Source: Isoetes taiwanensis (taxonomy: Eukaryota > Streptophyta > Lycopodiopsida > Isoetales > Isoetaceae). Taken from it: a stretch of 64,000 nucleotides of DNA. The DNA is taken from NCBI GenBank assembly GCA_021234155.1, contig JAJEKV010000480.1, positions 1-64,000 of the forward strand, written 5' to 3'. Below the pieces are notes generated by a model. The model was given only the letters and a program-made list of their open reading frames with translations. It searched no databases and was not told where the DNA came from. The position numbers were made by a program, and so were the translations under genes. Positions 23,325 to 34,479 of this stretch are shown piece after piece (positions within the stretch are counted from its first letter, which is position 1; each line of letters begins with the position of its first letter).

Positions 23325-26300
23325 GGTCGACCTTGTAAAGCGTCGAAATTAAACCTTGTAAAGCAGCCGGTGTCTTGTCGTTCGAACGCCGGGAGGCTCG
23401 GAATGGCAAATCGACCACTGCCAAATGCGTCCGGAATGGCTGAAATTACCCTAGGGAGCAAGTTACAAGGTCGGTTTTGCAAAGAAAGAAACACTCCGCC
23501 TTCCGCGGCCGGTATCAGCATCCCACATCCTAGGCTAATTGACACCGAGTGTGATGGAAGTGAGCTACTTTGGCTTCTTGGAGGCGGGTGGTCTTCGGCC
23601 CGCGGAACTTGGTCCCCGGGGGCAATGTCGGCGTTCGAGTCCATTGGCGAGCCAAATCGCGGTCCGGGAGAGAGGGAGGTCGCCCGTCAGATCCAGGGGG
23701 CCTTGGGGAGAGAATTCGAGGGGCGGCTTCGGGGGTGATTTTAGGGTTAGTGCTCACGGCGTCCACCCCCACTCCCGCGTCAAGTCCGCGGCAAGGTCCC
23801 GCCCGAATCGACAAGGGAGGGGCCTCCAAAAAGCGTAAACCACGTGGGTTGCGGGGTTCTAGAAGGGTTTGCGTTTTGGGGGCCTAGGCTTGTGCATTGT
23901 TGCTTGGGACGACCAAGAAGGCTGCAGCCCAGAATCTGAGCAAGAGGCCCGGCGGGCCCGGAGTTTGGGCTGTCCTCCTCGATGTGGCAAGTAGAAGTTA
24001 GGCTTTTTGCGATGGCAAGACATTCATAAATTCGCAATTAATGCATTTATGCGAAATAAAATTCTGATTTTTTGCCCGGTGGATTCCTAATCCATCTCCG
24101 GCACTACAACCCAATTTTCGAAATTTTGAGGAGAAGGTCTAGGTCAAAGGGTTAGCATTAGAGCGGTGGGGGCGGCGGGTTGCGGGGCAACGGCTGGCAC
24201 CCTTCCCAAGTCAAAGCGAGGCCCGGGACCTTGCGGGGATCCCTCACAAGAGGGAGAGTCCGGGACCCCAAGGGCGGGATCAAAAAAGTTCCAGGCAGCC
24301 CTTCTGGCGGCGCTCCCGGGGCTGCATGCTAATGACCACCCTCCCGGGCCCGGTTCCCCTATCCGGCCAGTTGGATCCTCCGTTCGGGGCCCCTCTTGGG
24401 AAGGCCCAAAGATTCAGTCGGTCGGGAGAACTTGTCAAACCCCAGGCGTCACGAGGTCGACCTTGTAAGCCGCCCGGTGTCTTGTCGTTCGACGCAGGGA
24501 GGCTCCGGAATGGCAAATCGACCACCCTTGTCGTCGAGGAATGGCTGAAATTACCCTAGGGAGCAAGTTACAAAGGTGGGTTTTGCAAAGAAAAGAAAAA
24601 ACACTCCGCCCTCCCGCGGCGGTATCCGCATCCACATCCTAGGCCAATTGACTCACGAGAGTGTGATGGAAGTGAGCTACTTTGGCTTCTTGGAGGTGGG
24701 GTGGTCTTCAACCCTGAGAACTTGGTCCCCGGGGCAATGTCGGCCGTTCACGAGTCCATTGGCCGAAGCCAAATCTTGATTAGGAGAGGGAGGTTGCCGT
24801 CGAGTCCCGGGGCCTTGGGGAGAGGAATTGGGCAAGCGGCTTAGGGGGATTTTAGGGTTAGATGCTGCGGCGTCAACACCCCCCTCCACGTCAAGTCCGC
24901 GGCGCAAAGGTCCGCCCGAATCGACAAGAGAGGGCCTCCAAAGCGTAAACCCTGGGTTGCGAGGTTCTAGAAGGGTTTTGCGTTTTGGGGGTGAGACTTG
25001 GTAACATTGCACTTGGGACCTGGCCGAAGCTGCAGCTGAGAATCTGAACAAGGAACTGACGGAGGCGGGTTGGGCCTGTCCTCCTCCCGATGTGGCAAAA
25101 AGTAGAAGTCGGGAGTGCGCTTTTGCAGTGGCAAGACATTCATAAATTCGCAATTAATGCATTGTCACGAAAATAAATTCTGATTTTTTGCCAATTTGGA
25201 TTCCTAATCCATCTCGGCTACTGACCCAATTTTGAAATTTTAGGAGAAGGTCTAGGTCAAAGGGTTAGCATTAGAATGGTGGGGCAGCGTTGCGGGGAAC
25301 AGCGGTGGCACCCTTCCCCAAGTCAAGCGAGGCCGGGGACCTTGCGGGGATCCCTCCAGAGGGAGAGTGGGACCCCAAAGGCGGGATCCAAAAAAGTTCG
25401 AGGCAGCCCTTCTGGCGGCGCTCCCGGGGGCTGCTGCGCTAATGACCACCCTCCGGAGCCGGTTCCCCTATCCGGCCGTTGGATCCTCCGATTCGGGGGC
25501 CCCTCTTGGGGAAGGCCCAAAGATTCAGGTCGGTCAGGAAAGCGTCTGAGGAGTCGGCCTTGTAGAAACCATGATGTCTTGTCGTTCGAGACGCAGGAGG
25601 CTCAGGAATGGCAAATCGACCACCGCCAAATCATCAGGAATGGTGAAATTACCCTAGGGAGTAAGTTACAAGGTCGGTTTTGCAAAGAAAGAAACACTCC
25701 GCCCTCCATGGCGGTATCTGCATCCACATCCTAGGCCAATTGACTACGAGTGTGATGGAAGTGAGCTACTTTGCGCTTCTTGGAGGTCGGGTGGTCTCCC
25801 GGCCCGCGGAACTTGGTCCCCGGGGCAATGTTGGCGTTCGAGTCCATTGGCGAGAGCCAAATCGCGATTCGGAGGGGAGGGTAAGCGTCAGTCCCGGGGC
25901 CTTGGGGAGAGGAAATTTGGGGCAAAGCGGCTTAGGGGGATTTTAGGGTCAGTGCTCTGGCGTCAACACCCCCACTCCACGTCAAGTCCGCGGTGCAAGG
26001 TCCCTTTGAATATGACAGGAGGCCTCCAAAGCGTAAACCACGTGGGTTGCGAGGGTTCTAGAAGGGTTTGCGTTTGGGGGCGAGACTTGAGTCAATTACT
26101 GGGACGTGGTCGAGAAGCTGCGGTAGAGAATCTGAGCAAGAGGGCCAGCGGAGGCGGAGTTTGGGCCTGTCCTCCTCCCGATGTGGCAAGTAGAAGTCGG
26201 GGGGCGCTTTTTGCTGATGGCAAGACATTCATAAATTCGCAATTAATGCATTGTACGAAATAAAATTCTGATTTTTGCCGAAATTTGGATTCCTAATCCA

Positions 26301-28265
26301 TCTCGGCTACCTTACCCAATTTTTGAAACTTCGGAGAAGGTCTAGGTCAAAGGGTTAGCTAAGGTCAAAGGAATGGAGTTTGTGGGATCGTTGTACTTGG
26401 GGTTGACCTTGGCTCATTTGGGCGTTATACTTAGTCTAAGATTGCATTGAGAATATAAGCATCATAACTATTAGAATGAAGATAAATGATTCTGAGAAAA
26501 GCATCATAACTACTAGAATGAAGATAAATGATTCTGAAAAGCAAAAAGACTAGTCTGCGGGTTTGGGGGGGTTAGATTTGGTTGCTTGTGATGATGGTTG
26601 TGTTTGATTATCAAGGCATATGGATAGAGAATGCCCTTGTTCAGCTGTTTTGCTCCTAAAGCTATTTGACATGGATGGCATAATTAACTTGTAATGAACT
26701 GAATTCGGGGCAAAGCAACTTAGGGGGATTTTAGGGTCCCGCTCTGGCGTCAACACCCCCCCTCCCACGTCAAGACCACGGCCTTAAGATCCCGGCCAAA
26801 TCGACAAGGAGAGGGCCTCCGGCGTAAACCGTGCGGAGTTGCGAGGGTTCTAGAAGGGTTTTTGTTTTGGGTCTTGAGGAGTTTTGGTCTTTCGGCCCGC
26901 GAGAACTTGGTCCCTAGGGCAATGTCGGCGTTACGAGTCCATTAGCGAGCCAAATCGCGGTTCAGGAGAGGGAGGTCGCCCGTCCGTCCCGGGGCCTTAG
27001 GGAGAGGAATTCGGGGCAAAAGCGGCTTAGGGGGATTTTAGGGTCAGTGCTCGGCATCAACACCCCACTCCCCGTCAAGTCCGCGGCGCAAAGTCCCGGC
27101 CGAATCGACAAGGAGAGTGCCTCCAAAGCGTAAACCATGTGGGTTGTCGAGGGTTCTAGAAGGGTTTGCGTTTTGGGGGGCGAGACTTGGTCTACGTTGC
27201 ACTTGGGACTTGGCAGAAAGCTGCGGTAGAGAATCACGAACAAGGGAGCCCGGCGAGGCGGAGTTTGGGCTGTCCTCCTCCCGATGTGGCAAGTAGAAGT
27301 CGGGAGCTTTGCGGTGGCAAGACATTCATAAATTCACAATTAATGCATTATGCGAAAATAAATTCTGATTTTTTTTGGCGTGACATCTCACAATAAAATC
27401 CTAAAGTACTAGGAACTGGACTATGAAGTCGGTGTCTGTTGCGTGAAGAATCAGAGGAGGTCGAGGGTGGTCTTCGGCCCGCGGAACTTGGTCCCAGGGG
27501 CAATGTCGGCGTGCGAGTCCATTGGCTTGTGATGATGGTTGTGTTTGATTATCAAAGCGTTATGGATAGAGAGAATGCCCTGTTCAGCGTTCATTTGCTC
27601 CCTAAAGCTATTTGACATGGATGGCATAACTAACTTGTAATGGCGGTTTTGTTTCTCGAAACAATTGTACCTTGATAAAAGATTGCTTCATAGTTTCCAA
27701 GTGGAAATTTTTTTAATGTGTCCTTAGCCTTGTTTGCCCCCACGGTCAAAGACTCGCCTTTTTCGATGCACACTCTTTTTAGTTATGCATTTTATTGCAT
27801 TTATGGTTCATAAATTCGTAGTTAATGCATGGCATGGAATTAAATTATGGTTTTGGTCAGCTGGCTTCCATGGTCATCACCGGCCTCTGAGGAAAATTTC
27901 CAAAATTTTCGGATAAGGTCAGACCCAAGCGTTGGGGTTAGAGCGGTAAAGGCGGCCGTTGTTGGGCAAGCATGGTAGCACCCTTCCCCAAGTCAAACAA
28001 AGGCGAGGACTTTGAATGGCCACCTCGGTGGGGAGAGTCCGATCCCGGAGGCGGACCCCAAAAACATTCTCGAGGCTGACTGTCATGGCGCCCCACAGGG
28101 GCGTATGCTAATGAACACCCTCCGGCTTCGGTTCCCTATATATCCGGCAGATTGAATCCTCCGTTCAAGGATCGACTCCGGCGGGACTAAAAAATCCAAG
28201 ATCGGTCGGGAGAAACACATCAAATCGCGAAGCATCACAGAGGCGGCCGTCCCGAGGCAGCGATT
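23325..28265. repeat. ~1.1-kb tandem array, three long units plus partial copies
   Basis: Unit starts (GGTCGACCTTGTAA and variants) lie at about 23325, 24455 and 25552, giving periods near 1,130 and 1,100 bp. Each unit contains in order TCTTGTCGTTCGA, ACCCTAGGGAGCAAGTTACA, GTGATGGAAGTGAGCTACTT, CGTAAACC near a GTTCTAGAAGGGTTTG block, ACATTCATAAATTCGCAATT and AAGGTCTAGGTCAAAGGGTT. Partial diverged copies occupy 26700-27380 and 27777-28260, interrupted by unrelated DNA with a 42-bp duplication (26458-26540). Units differ by many 1-3 base indels; no frame is conserved between them. Confidence 0.88.
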
Positions 28266-28675
28266 CGACCCGGCTCATACAATTTTATTTGGTAGTAATA
28301 GAATCCAGGAATGTGATTTTGCATGCATGCCTCGGGACTTTGTTCAAATAAGCCTAGGGACAAACTTTAATGAGCATCACATTAAAAAGATGCAAAAAAA
28401 AAAAAGCGTCGCTATAACAAAATACGTGCGGGGCGTCGCATGCGGCAATAAAATCGTGTTATCTGGATTTGAAATAACGTCGCATCTTTGGCGTTACTCT
28501 GTAATAATTTTGAACAAATGGGGTTGGCGGCTTTTCCGGAACTTCTTTTTGCCCTATTTTCTTGAGGTTTTTGGGCGTCTGCGGCGCTACTACCGATCTA
28601 CACCGCAAGCAACTATTCTAAGGTTAGTATATCATATTTTTAGATTGAATAGGTTTTTGGATTGAATGGTGCATG
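28266..28675. other. Internal GCGTCGC-motif patch
   Basis: No gene. GCGTCGCTATAAC, GGGGCGTCGCATGCGGCAAT and ACGTCGCATC at 28407-28480 are internal copies of the subterminal motif of the host CACTA element. Confidence 0.5.
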
Positions 28676-29500
28676 CCCAACCTTCCTCTTTTTGGTTTCC
28701 TTTCCTTCCTCTTCTTCTTTGTTCTTGATTTTTTTTCTTCCCATTCTTCCATGCCTCATTCATTCTTCCTCCTTCTTTCTTCCTCATTCTTCATTTCTTC
28801 CTCATTCTTCCTCATGCTTCATTTCTTCCTCCTTCTTCCATGCTTCATTCTTTCCTCATTCTTTCTTCCCATATTTCTTCTTTCCTCATTTCTTTCTCAT
28901 CTTTCTCATTCTTTCTTCCTCATTCTTTCTCATTTCTTTCTTCCTCATGCTTTCTCATTCTTTATTCCTCACTCTTTCTCATTCTTCCTCATTCTTTCTC
29001 ATTTCTTGCTTTCTCATTTCTTTCTCATGCTTTCTCATTTCTTTCTCATGCTTTCTCATTTCTTTCTCATTTCCATTCTTTCTCATGCTTTCTCATTCCT
29101 CATTCTTTCTCCTCCCTTCCCTCATTTCTTTCTTCTCTTCCCTTCCTTATTCTTCATTTTTTTCATTTCTTATTCTTCATTCTTTTTAATTTCATTTCTT
29201 CATTCTTCATTTGTTTCTTATTCTTCACATTTCTTCCTCACTTTCCATTCGATCCTTTTCTTTCCCTTCCCTTATTTCTTCCTTCCATTCTATTCCCTTC
29301 CCTTCTCTTATTTCCTCTTGTTTTTCTCCATTCTTTCTTGTTTCTTCTCTTATTTCTTCTCTATTCTATCCTTATTTCTTCCCTTCTATCTCTTATTTCT
29401 TTCTCTTGTTTTATTTCTATCTCTTGTTTTCTATCCCCCCCCCTTTTTTTCCTTTCTTTCTTCTTCGATCTTTTTCTTCTTTGTTCTTATTCTTCTAATG
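28676..29500. repeat. ~800-bp pyrimidine-rich tract
   Basis: Plus strand made almost wholly of TTC, CCT and TCATTCTTTC variants, with local ~20-bp repetition (TTTCTCATGCTTTCTCATTT). All three frames are open for long stretches for compositional reasons only. Confidence 0.92.
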
Positions 29501-29639
29501 CTTTGTTATACATTTGCGGCTTTCTATTACGATTTGGACCCGGCGGGGATCTTGTACCGCAGCGTCCTTCTTTTTGGTAAGTAGTTGATCGCACTTGCAT
29601 TTTATTTTTATAGTTTTAAGTAGGTTAAAAAATTGATGG

Positions 29640-30020
29640 GAGTGGCTTGTTCAAGGGAACGCAGGAATTCGGCTCCACCTAGAGTGGGGAGGACCATGTG
29701 CCGGGTTGAAGTCCACTTTCACTACAATCATAAATGTTTCCTAGGTTAATGAGTGGCTTGTTCAAGGACGCGGTCGGCTCCACCTAGAGTGGAGAGGACC
29801 ACTACAGGGTTCAAGTCCACTTCGGTTCCACTTGTTATTTTTTAGGTTTTAAAATAAAATTGTAGTGGCTTGTTCAAAGAACGCAGTCGGCTCCACCTTG
29901 CGTGGAGAGGACTAGGTGTCGGGTCCAAGTCCACTTTTCTTCTCATTCTTAGGTAGATGTGGCTCACGGCAAGGACATGGTCGGCTCTCCTTGCGCAGTG
30001 GGGAGGACCGGTGTTGGGCC
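29640..30020. repeat. Four-copy minisatellite, ~85-110-bp unit
   Basis: Units begin near 29643, 29755, 29865 and 29950. Each has GTGGCTTGTTCAA, CGGCTCCACCT, GGAGAGGAC and AAGTCCACTT in the same order; the last unit is the most diverged. Confidence 0.88.
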
Positions 30021-30059
30021 TTAGTTCACGTTTATTGTCGGTTTTAGCTAGAGGTAGCT

Positions 30060-30440
30060 AGGGCTAGGGTTAAGTTAACGATGGCTTGGATGATTCCCTT
30101 CACACGGTGCTAGTTAAAAAAAATAGGTTAGGCTAACTTAATGTAGTACTATTTCGCACTAAAAGCTTTGGTAAAAAAATAACTTAACTAATTAACTAAA
30201 TTATTTCGAACATGTCTAGTTAAGTTAGCCAAAGGCATAAAAAATTATAAGTACAATTAACTAAACTTAAAGTGACCTCTATAGTGCTAATTTCTAATTT
30301 AGTTAATTTTTAGTTAATTTTGCTAACTAATCCGAACAAGGTGCGAAGATAAGTTTAGGTAGTGTTTTTGGTTAAAAAAGTTAACTAAATTTCGGGACTA
30401 TCTGCTAACTAATTAACTAGTATCTGAATGTAAATTGGTA
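30060..30440. mobile_element. TTAACTAA-rich MITE-like sequence
   Basis: Dense in TTAACTAA/TTAGTTAA on both strands, with CCGAACAAGG near 30335 (the inverse of CCTTGTTCGG at 22421). Likely a decayed small inverted-repeat transposon. Termini could not be fixed. Confidence 0.4.
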
Positions 30441-30657
30441 GTGGAGTGCGAATACCCTAATCTAACCTATTTAGTTTTCTTGTTTCTTCTTCTTTTTTTC
30501 TTGCTTTTTTTTTTTTTTTTAAGGGGGATCGGATAAGGTATTAGTCGCCATAGGGCGTGTTATAAGTAATGATTATATGGTCTGCATATATGTTTGATAT
30601 TGCATTTACTTTGTGCATGCTTGGCTTTTGTATTCATTATTTTGTTTTGTTTGTAGG

Positions 30658-30909
30658 CATAAAAATGGCCTCGATGGGGACGAGAGATGCTTAGTGAAAT
30701 TAGGCGCATCCTCATCAATCAAATATGCGCCTGAGACCAGGCCGGAGCGACATATGCAAGCTGATGATCGAATGCTTAGTTTTGTTGCATCGGTTGAGAA
30801 AGAATGTCGATTACGAATTATGTGGGAGGTGGCGGAGCATGAGTGCGAGTTGGAAGATATGATGAGAAAAGAACTTAAAGTCTTGGGTTTGCAATCTGAG
30901 GCGAATTGA
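30658..30909 (+). pseudogene. Exon-like frame, unknown protein
   Basis: Follows a pyrimidine-rich stretch ending TTTGTAG, a plausible splice acceptor, and stays open for ~83 codons to TGA at 30907-30909. The sequence is charged and non-repetitive (VASVEKECRLRIMWEVAEHE), unlike random frames nearby. It could be part of a gene carried by the CACTA-type element. No family recognised. Confidence 0.35.
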
Positions 30910-32335
30910 GGATGCTACTTAAGTATAAAGTGCCACTTATGAGCCCCTATCTTTGAGGCATCACGTGGGGACGATGGGCTAATTCGTGGCGAAGTGCAAG
31001 GTCAGAAGCCTTAAAGATCACAAGATGGCGATGCTTGGTCTCAATGACGAGCAGGTGAAGGAGTTAGATAGTCTTATCCATGGTGGGAGCTCTATTGGTG
31101 CGGGGGCTAGATTATCATTACATGCTCATGATAAATGTGTTGCATTTATTGGTGACATTCTGTGGATGTTGTTGGAGTTGTAAAAAGTGCATTGGTAGTA
31201 AACAAGGCGCGGATATACCAAATCGGATCTTGGGAACCACGTACTTTAATCAAGATGATTATTATCTTGGCATTGTGTGGAGAGGCCAAGATAGAGCTGC
31301 ATCATGGTTGTTGGTGACAAGTATATCCGTTTCAAGAGCCCAAGTCCAGCATTGGCCACACCCTTGGACTTGCCCACGAGGTCTTTTGTGGAGATGAGCC
31401 ACGAGGGGACCAATGGTAGTCTTGCCATTCATGAATGGAGGAACCTTTGCAGAATTACTTGACCATCTTAGAGCCAATTCTCTTCTTATAGGAGATGGTC
31501 AAATGCAATGCATAGTGCTCCAAGAAGGGCTGATATGAAGATAAGTGCGGAGTGGAAAGCCAAAATGAGACTCGTGTATAATGCGTCCCGAAATAGCTCT
31601 CGCTCTTGCGAAGAAGAGTCTATGCCATCCACGCTCGGGTTGGACACACACAAAGCTCAATTGCAAAAGGGTCAAACTCCATTTTGATGACTCCTTACAA
31701 ATGTGTGGGTGGCTATTGGTGATTGGGACCACGGCCCTCAGTTTTTTTTTTGCAAGGGGCGAATGCCCAAATTGAAGAAGCCGTTATACACTACAAGATG
31801 GAGCAGTGCGATATCCTTGGTGGGAGAAGAGAGTTTTTACATCATCATCGGATGACCAAGCATCATGGGGGCATGAGATATCGACATATATTCCTGGGCT
31901 ACATTTACGAGATGCTCCTTGATTTTGTCGGGCAATGCGGCTTATGGGGTTGTGTGTTGAGATAAACCCAACCGGCCAGATACTCTAGCACATTGGACAT
32001 CATCCAACATATGAAGGTCAAATGATGATGGATAGAGAAGCTGGTGCACATGGATCGCCCATCTATTGCTCGCGTCGTCGATGTGTTCAAAAGCAATGAG
32101 GGGCTTTCTTTGATATAGTTGTGAGAGAGAGGCGACATATGAAGTGTGGTGATCCACTTGAGATGGCTAAGCTCTTTGTTAAATGCTTGCAAGAAGTGAT
32201 TAATATAATTTTGTCTTCCTATTTGAGGCTTGTTGCAACCAATAAATGTTTTTTATTCAAAATTACTAATGAAAAAAGTAATTTATTAATCAAAAAAATT
32301 ATTATTAATGGTAAATAAATTATTAATCATAACTT
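30910..32335 (+). other. Degraded coding-like DNA
   Basis: Plus-strand segments resemble protein in changing frames: RILGTTYFNQDDYYLGIVWR (~31217-31276), FAELLDHLRANSLLIGDGQM (~31444-31503) and ADMKISAEWKAKMRLVYN (~31530-31585). Several frameshifts separate them. Probably an old transposon-borne gene; the family is unknown to me. Confidence 0.4.
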
Positions 32336-32339
32336 GTAG

Positions 32340-32620
32340 ATAAAGTGTACACTCTGGGGCGTCAAACCCTAGGTTTTGTGTGCTACATCATCAAACCCTA
32401 AAGATAATCTAGGGTTTGATGATGTTAACTTTCTAAGTTTTTGATATAGCACTACTATGATGTGGCAATAGGAAGTCACTGACGTGACACAACCTAGGGT
32501 TTGATGATGTGCCACCGCATAGCGTAGGGTTTCATGATGTGGCACTAAAAATGCCACGTGGGATAATTTAGGGTTGATTGTATGACATGATACATGGCAC
32601 GATAATATGGCAACCTAGAG
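32340..32620. repeat. CTAGGGTTTGATGATG repeat cluster with hairpin
   Basis: The motif or its complement occurs about five times. A perfect 15-bp inverted pair, CATCATCAAACCCTA / TAGGGTTTGATGATG (32386-32400 and 32410-32424), surrounds a 9-bp loop. AAACCCTA resembles the plant telo-box, but no tandem telomere repeats are present. Confidence 0.75.
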
Positions 32621-32768
32621 TTCGATATGCACCCCATACATATATACGAGATACTTTTCTAATATAAATAAGAAGATAAGAATATAAATTTAGGTATTTA
32701 TTCAAAGACACTTGTTCAAAGCTTTTCTCTCGCTAATTCTCGTTATGTTCAAATTAATATATATAGTC

Positions 32769-32885
32769 ATGGCGGAGGCTCAATTCTTAGCAGTCTTCCT
32801 CATTGTGGCCCTCTTTCTGCTGATGCAATATTCATGGCGTTATGCGCCTCCACCTCCGCCCCCGGTCAAGACGGTCAAGACTGCA
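32769..32885 (+). CDS. First-exon candidate: hydrophobic N-terminus then proline run
   Basis: ATG at 32769 opens a 39-codon exon ending exactly at a strong donor, GTAAGT (32886). It reads MAEAQFLAVFLIVALFLLMQ, a signal-peptide- or anchor-like hydrophobic stretch, then YSWRYAPPPPPP and Lys-rich residues. No downstream partner exon is secure: a short Arg-rich exon candidate (33565-33612, ending at GTAAGTA) may belong. Probably a captured 5' gene fragment inside the CACTA-type element. A chance frame remains possible. Confidence 0.35.
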
Positions 32886-33004
32886 GTAAGTCTGCCGGGG
32901 CTCATTGGTGGCACATTTCGAACCATGAAAATACTATTTTTCATCTGTATGGTTTGTAAGTATCATTCTATTATTGCAACCAATATCATTTATGGTTATC
33001 AAAT

Positions 33005-33006
<2 letters not shown>

Positions 33007-33039
<33 letters not shown>

Positions 33040-33245
33040 AAGGCAGGAATGATCTGTATTGTATTCAAAAGATAAGAGTGTTTACACATACAGTGAGTCC
33101 AGAGCTACTATCACTTCTCCAATCCATGATAAGCAGTCCAGACTCTAGCCCAGTACTTGGGGCCTCTCTCAACTTCTTCTCCATAGGATACTATAGGAGA
33201 GAAGGCCTCAGTTCCTAGGCTAAATTTTATAAAAGCGGCTCTAAG
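33007..33245 (-). mobile_element. Truncated poly(A)-tailed retroelement fragment
   Basis: A pure T run of more than 30 bp (from about 33007) is the poly(A) tail of a minus-strand insertion; the adjoining ~200 bp have no long frame. Non-LTR (SINE- or LINE-3'-type) retroposition is the likely source. The 5' border and target duplication were not found. Confidence 0.5.
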
Positions 33246-33306
33246 ACCTTATTACAAAGGCTCCACAATAGGCCTGATAAGATATTTTAAGTACAATGGT
33301 CTACCA

Positions 33307-33566
33307 GATACTCAATGGGAGCTCATTAGTCCAAGACTATAAATCCAAGGATAATGTATCATTCTTTTCATTTGGAAAAGGAGGTGGTCACTCGGATACT
33401 CAATGGGAGCTCATTAGTCCAAGACTATAAATCAAGGATAATGTATCATTCTTCACCATTTTTGAACTGAGGTCCTCTAAGATGACAATTTCTTTTTGAT
33501 CTAGGTGTGCTTTTTTCGGCAAAGTGACAATTTCTTTTGATCTAGGTGTGCTTTCGGCGGCGATGA
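33307..33566. repeat. Two adjacent tandem duplications
   Basis: GATACTCAATGGGAGCTCAT starts at 33307 and again at 33395 (period 88). TGACAATTTCTTTTTGATCT starts at 33483 and again, with one T fewer, at 33525 (period 42). Confidence 0.93.
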
Positions 33567-33815
33567 ATAGAGGTAATCGCAATCGTCTGCGGAGGAGAAT
33601 GGCGAAGGCGAGCGTAAGTATTTATATAGTTTTATTATACCCTTTACCCTCTAATTAGGTATGTGAGTTTATGCATGGAGTTTTAATTTGTTGTGTAGAT
33701 GAAAGGGGCGAGTTTTAGAAAATAGGAGGAGGACTTCACGAGATAGGGGCAATCGTCTTTGATGTTGAAGAAGCCAACCTCCACTGTCACTACACCGGCG
33801 GGTTTGGGTATTAAG

Positions 33816-34433
33816 ATCATAGATACCGGAACCCGTTCCGCACTCGTTCCGTTCAACCACAGCGTTCCCATGCTTGAGGCGTTAGGGAACTTCTCCTACG
33901 TTCCCAAAGTGTGTCTTGCAGGGAGCGTCATTGGGAACTCCGTTCGGCGTTCGATTACAAGCGTTCCCAACATGGGAAAAGAAAAATAAAATTTCAACAT
34001 TATCAAATGACCTAAAAGTTAAATTTTACAAGAAAATAAAACCTAAAATAAATTGGCGGTCGTGGATATGGCGGAAGATAGTGGCGTCGAGTTTTTCTTC
34101 AAAAGCGGTCGAAATCAGCGGTTTTAACAAAGGAAACAAGTGAAATCATAAATTTACAAGTCTAGAAGTTGAAATCATTTAGTTTTCTCGATTCTAGTGT
34201 CGGATTGTACTTTGTCTTGCCAATATGTGTTGCTATTTAAGGTTTATAATTTCCATGTAAAATAAATTTGATAAACAAAGTAAAGCAAGTAAAAAAGTAC
34301 AAGTATAATAGTTGGGAACTCCATTTTTAAGATTAAGGTTGATTCACGTTCGGCGGTTCCGTTCCTTGGTTCGATTCGGTTCGGGGGAAGGTCCACGTGA
34401 TGAAAAGCGTTCCCGATCCAGGGTATCTATGAT
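33816..34433. mobile_element. 618-bp MITE-like element, ATCATAGATACC ends
   Basis: Left end ATCATAGATACC (33816-33827) and right end GGTATCTATGAT (34422-34433) are perfect 12-bp inverted repeats. TTAA or TAAG is present on both outer sides. GCGTTCCC/GGGAACGC and related GTTCC motifs recur many times near both ends, as in subterminal binding arrays. No coding capacity. The superfamily is not determined. Confidence 0.65.
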
Positions 34434-34479
34434 TAAGATAGCTTTTTACAAAAATAATAAATAAATGAATTGTTTTTTG

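Noticed and set aside
22890-25946. Numerous Arg/Gly/Pro-rich frames of 60-176 codons on both strands
   Set aside because: They fall in GC-rich subterminal repeats and the 1.1-kb array, and the frame is not conserved between repeat units.
28662-29584. Overlapping 175-, 246- and 303-codon frames rich in Ser/Phe/Leu
   Set aside because: All three plus frames are open at once across the pyrimidine tract, which indicates low complexity and not a protein.
32386-32424. An interstitial telomere array
   Set aside because: Only isolated AAACCCTA motifs occur; there is no tandem CCCTAAA run.
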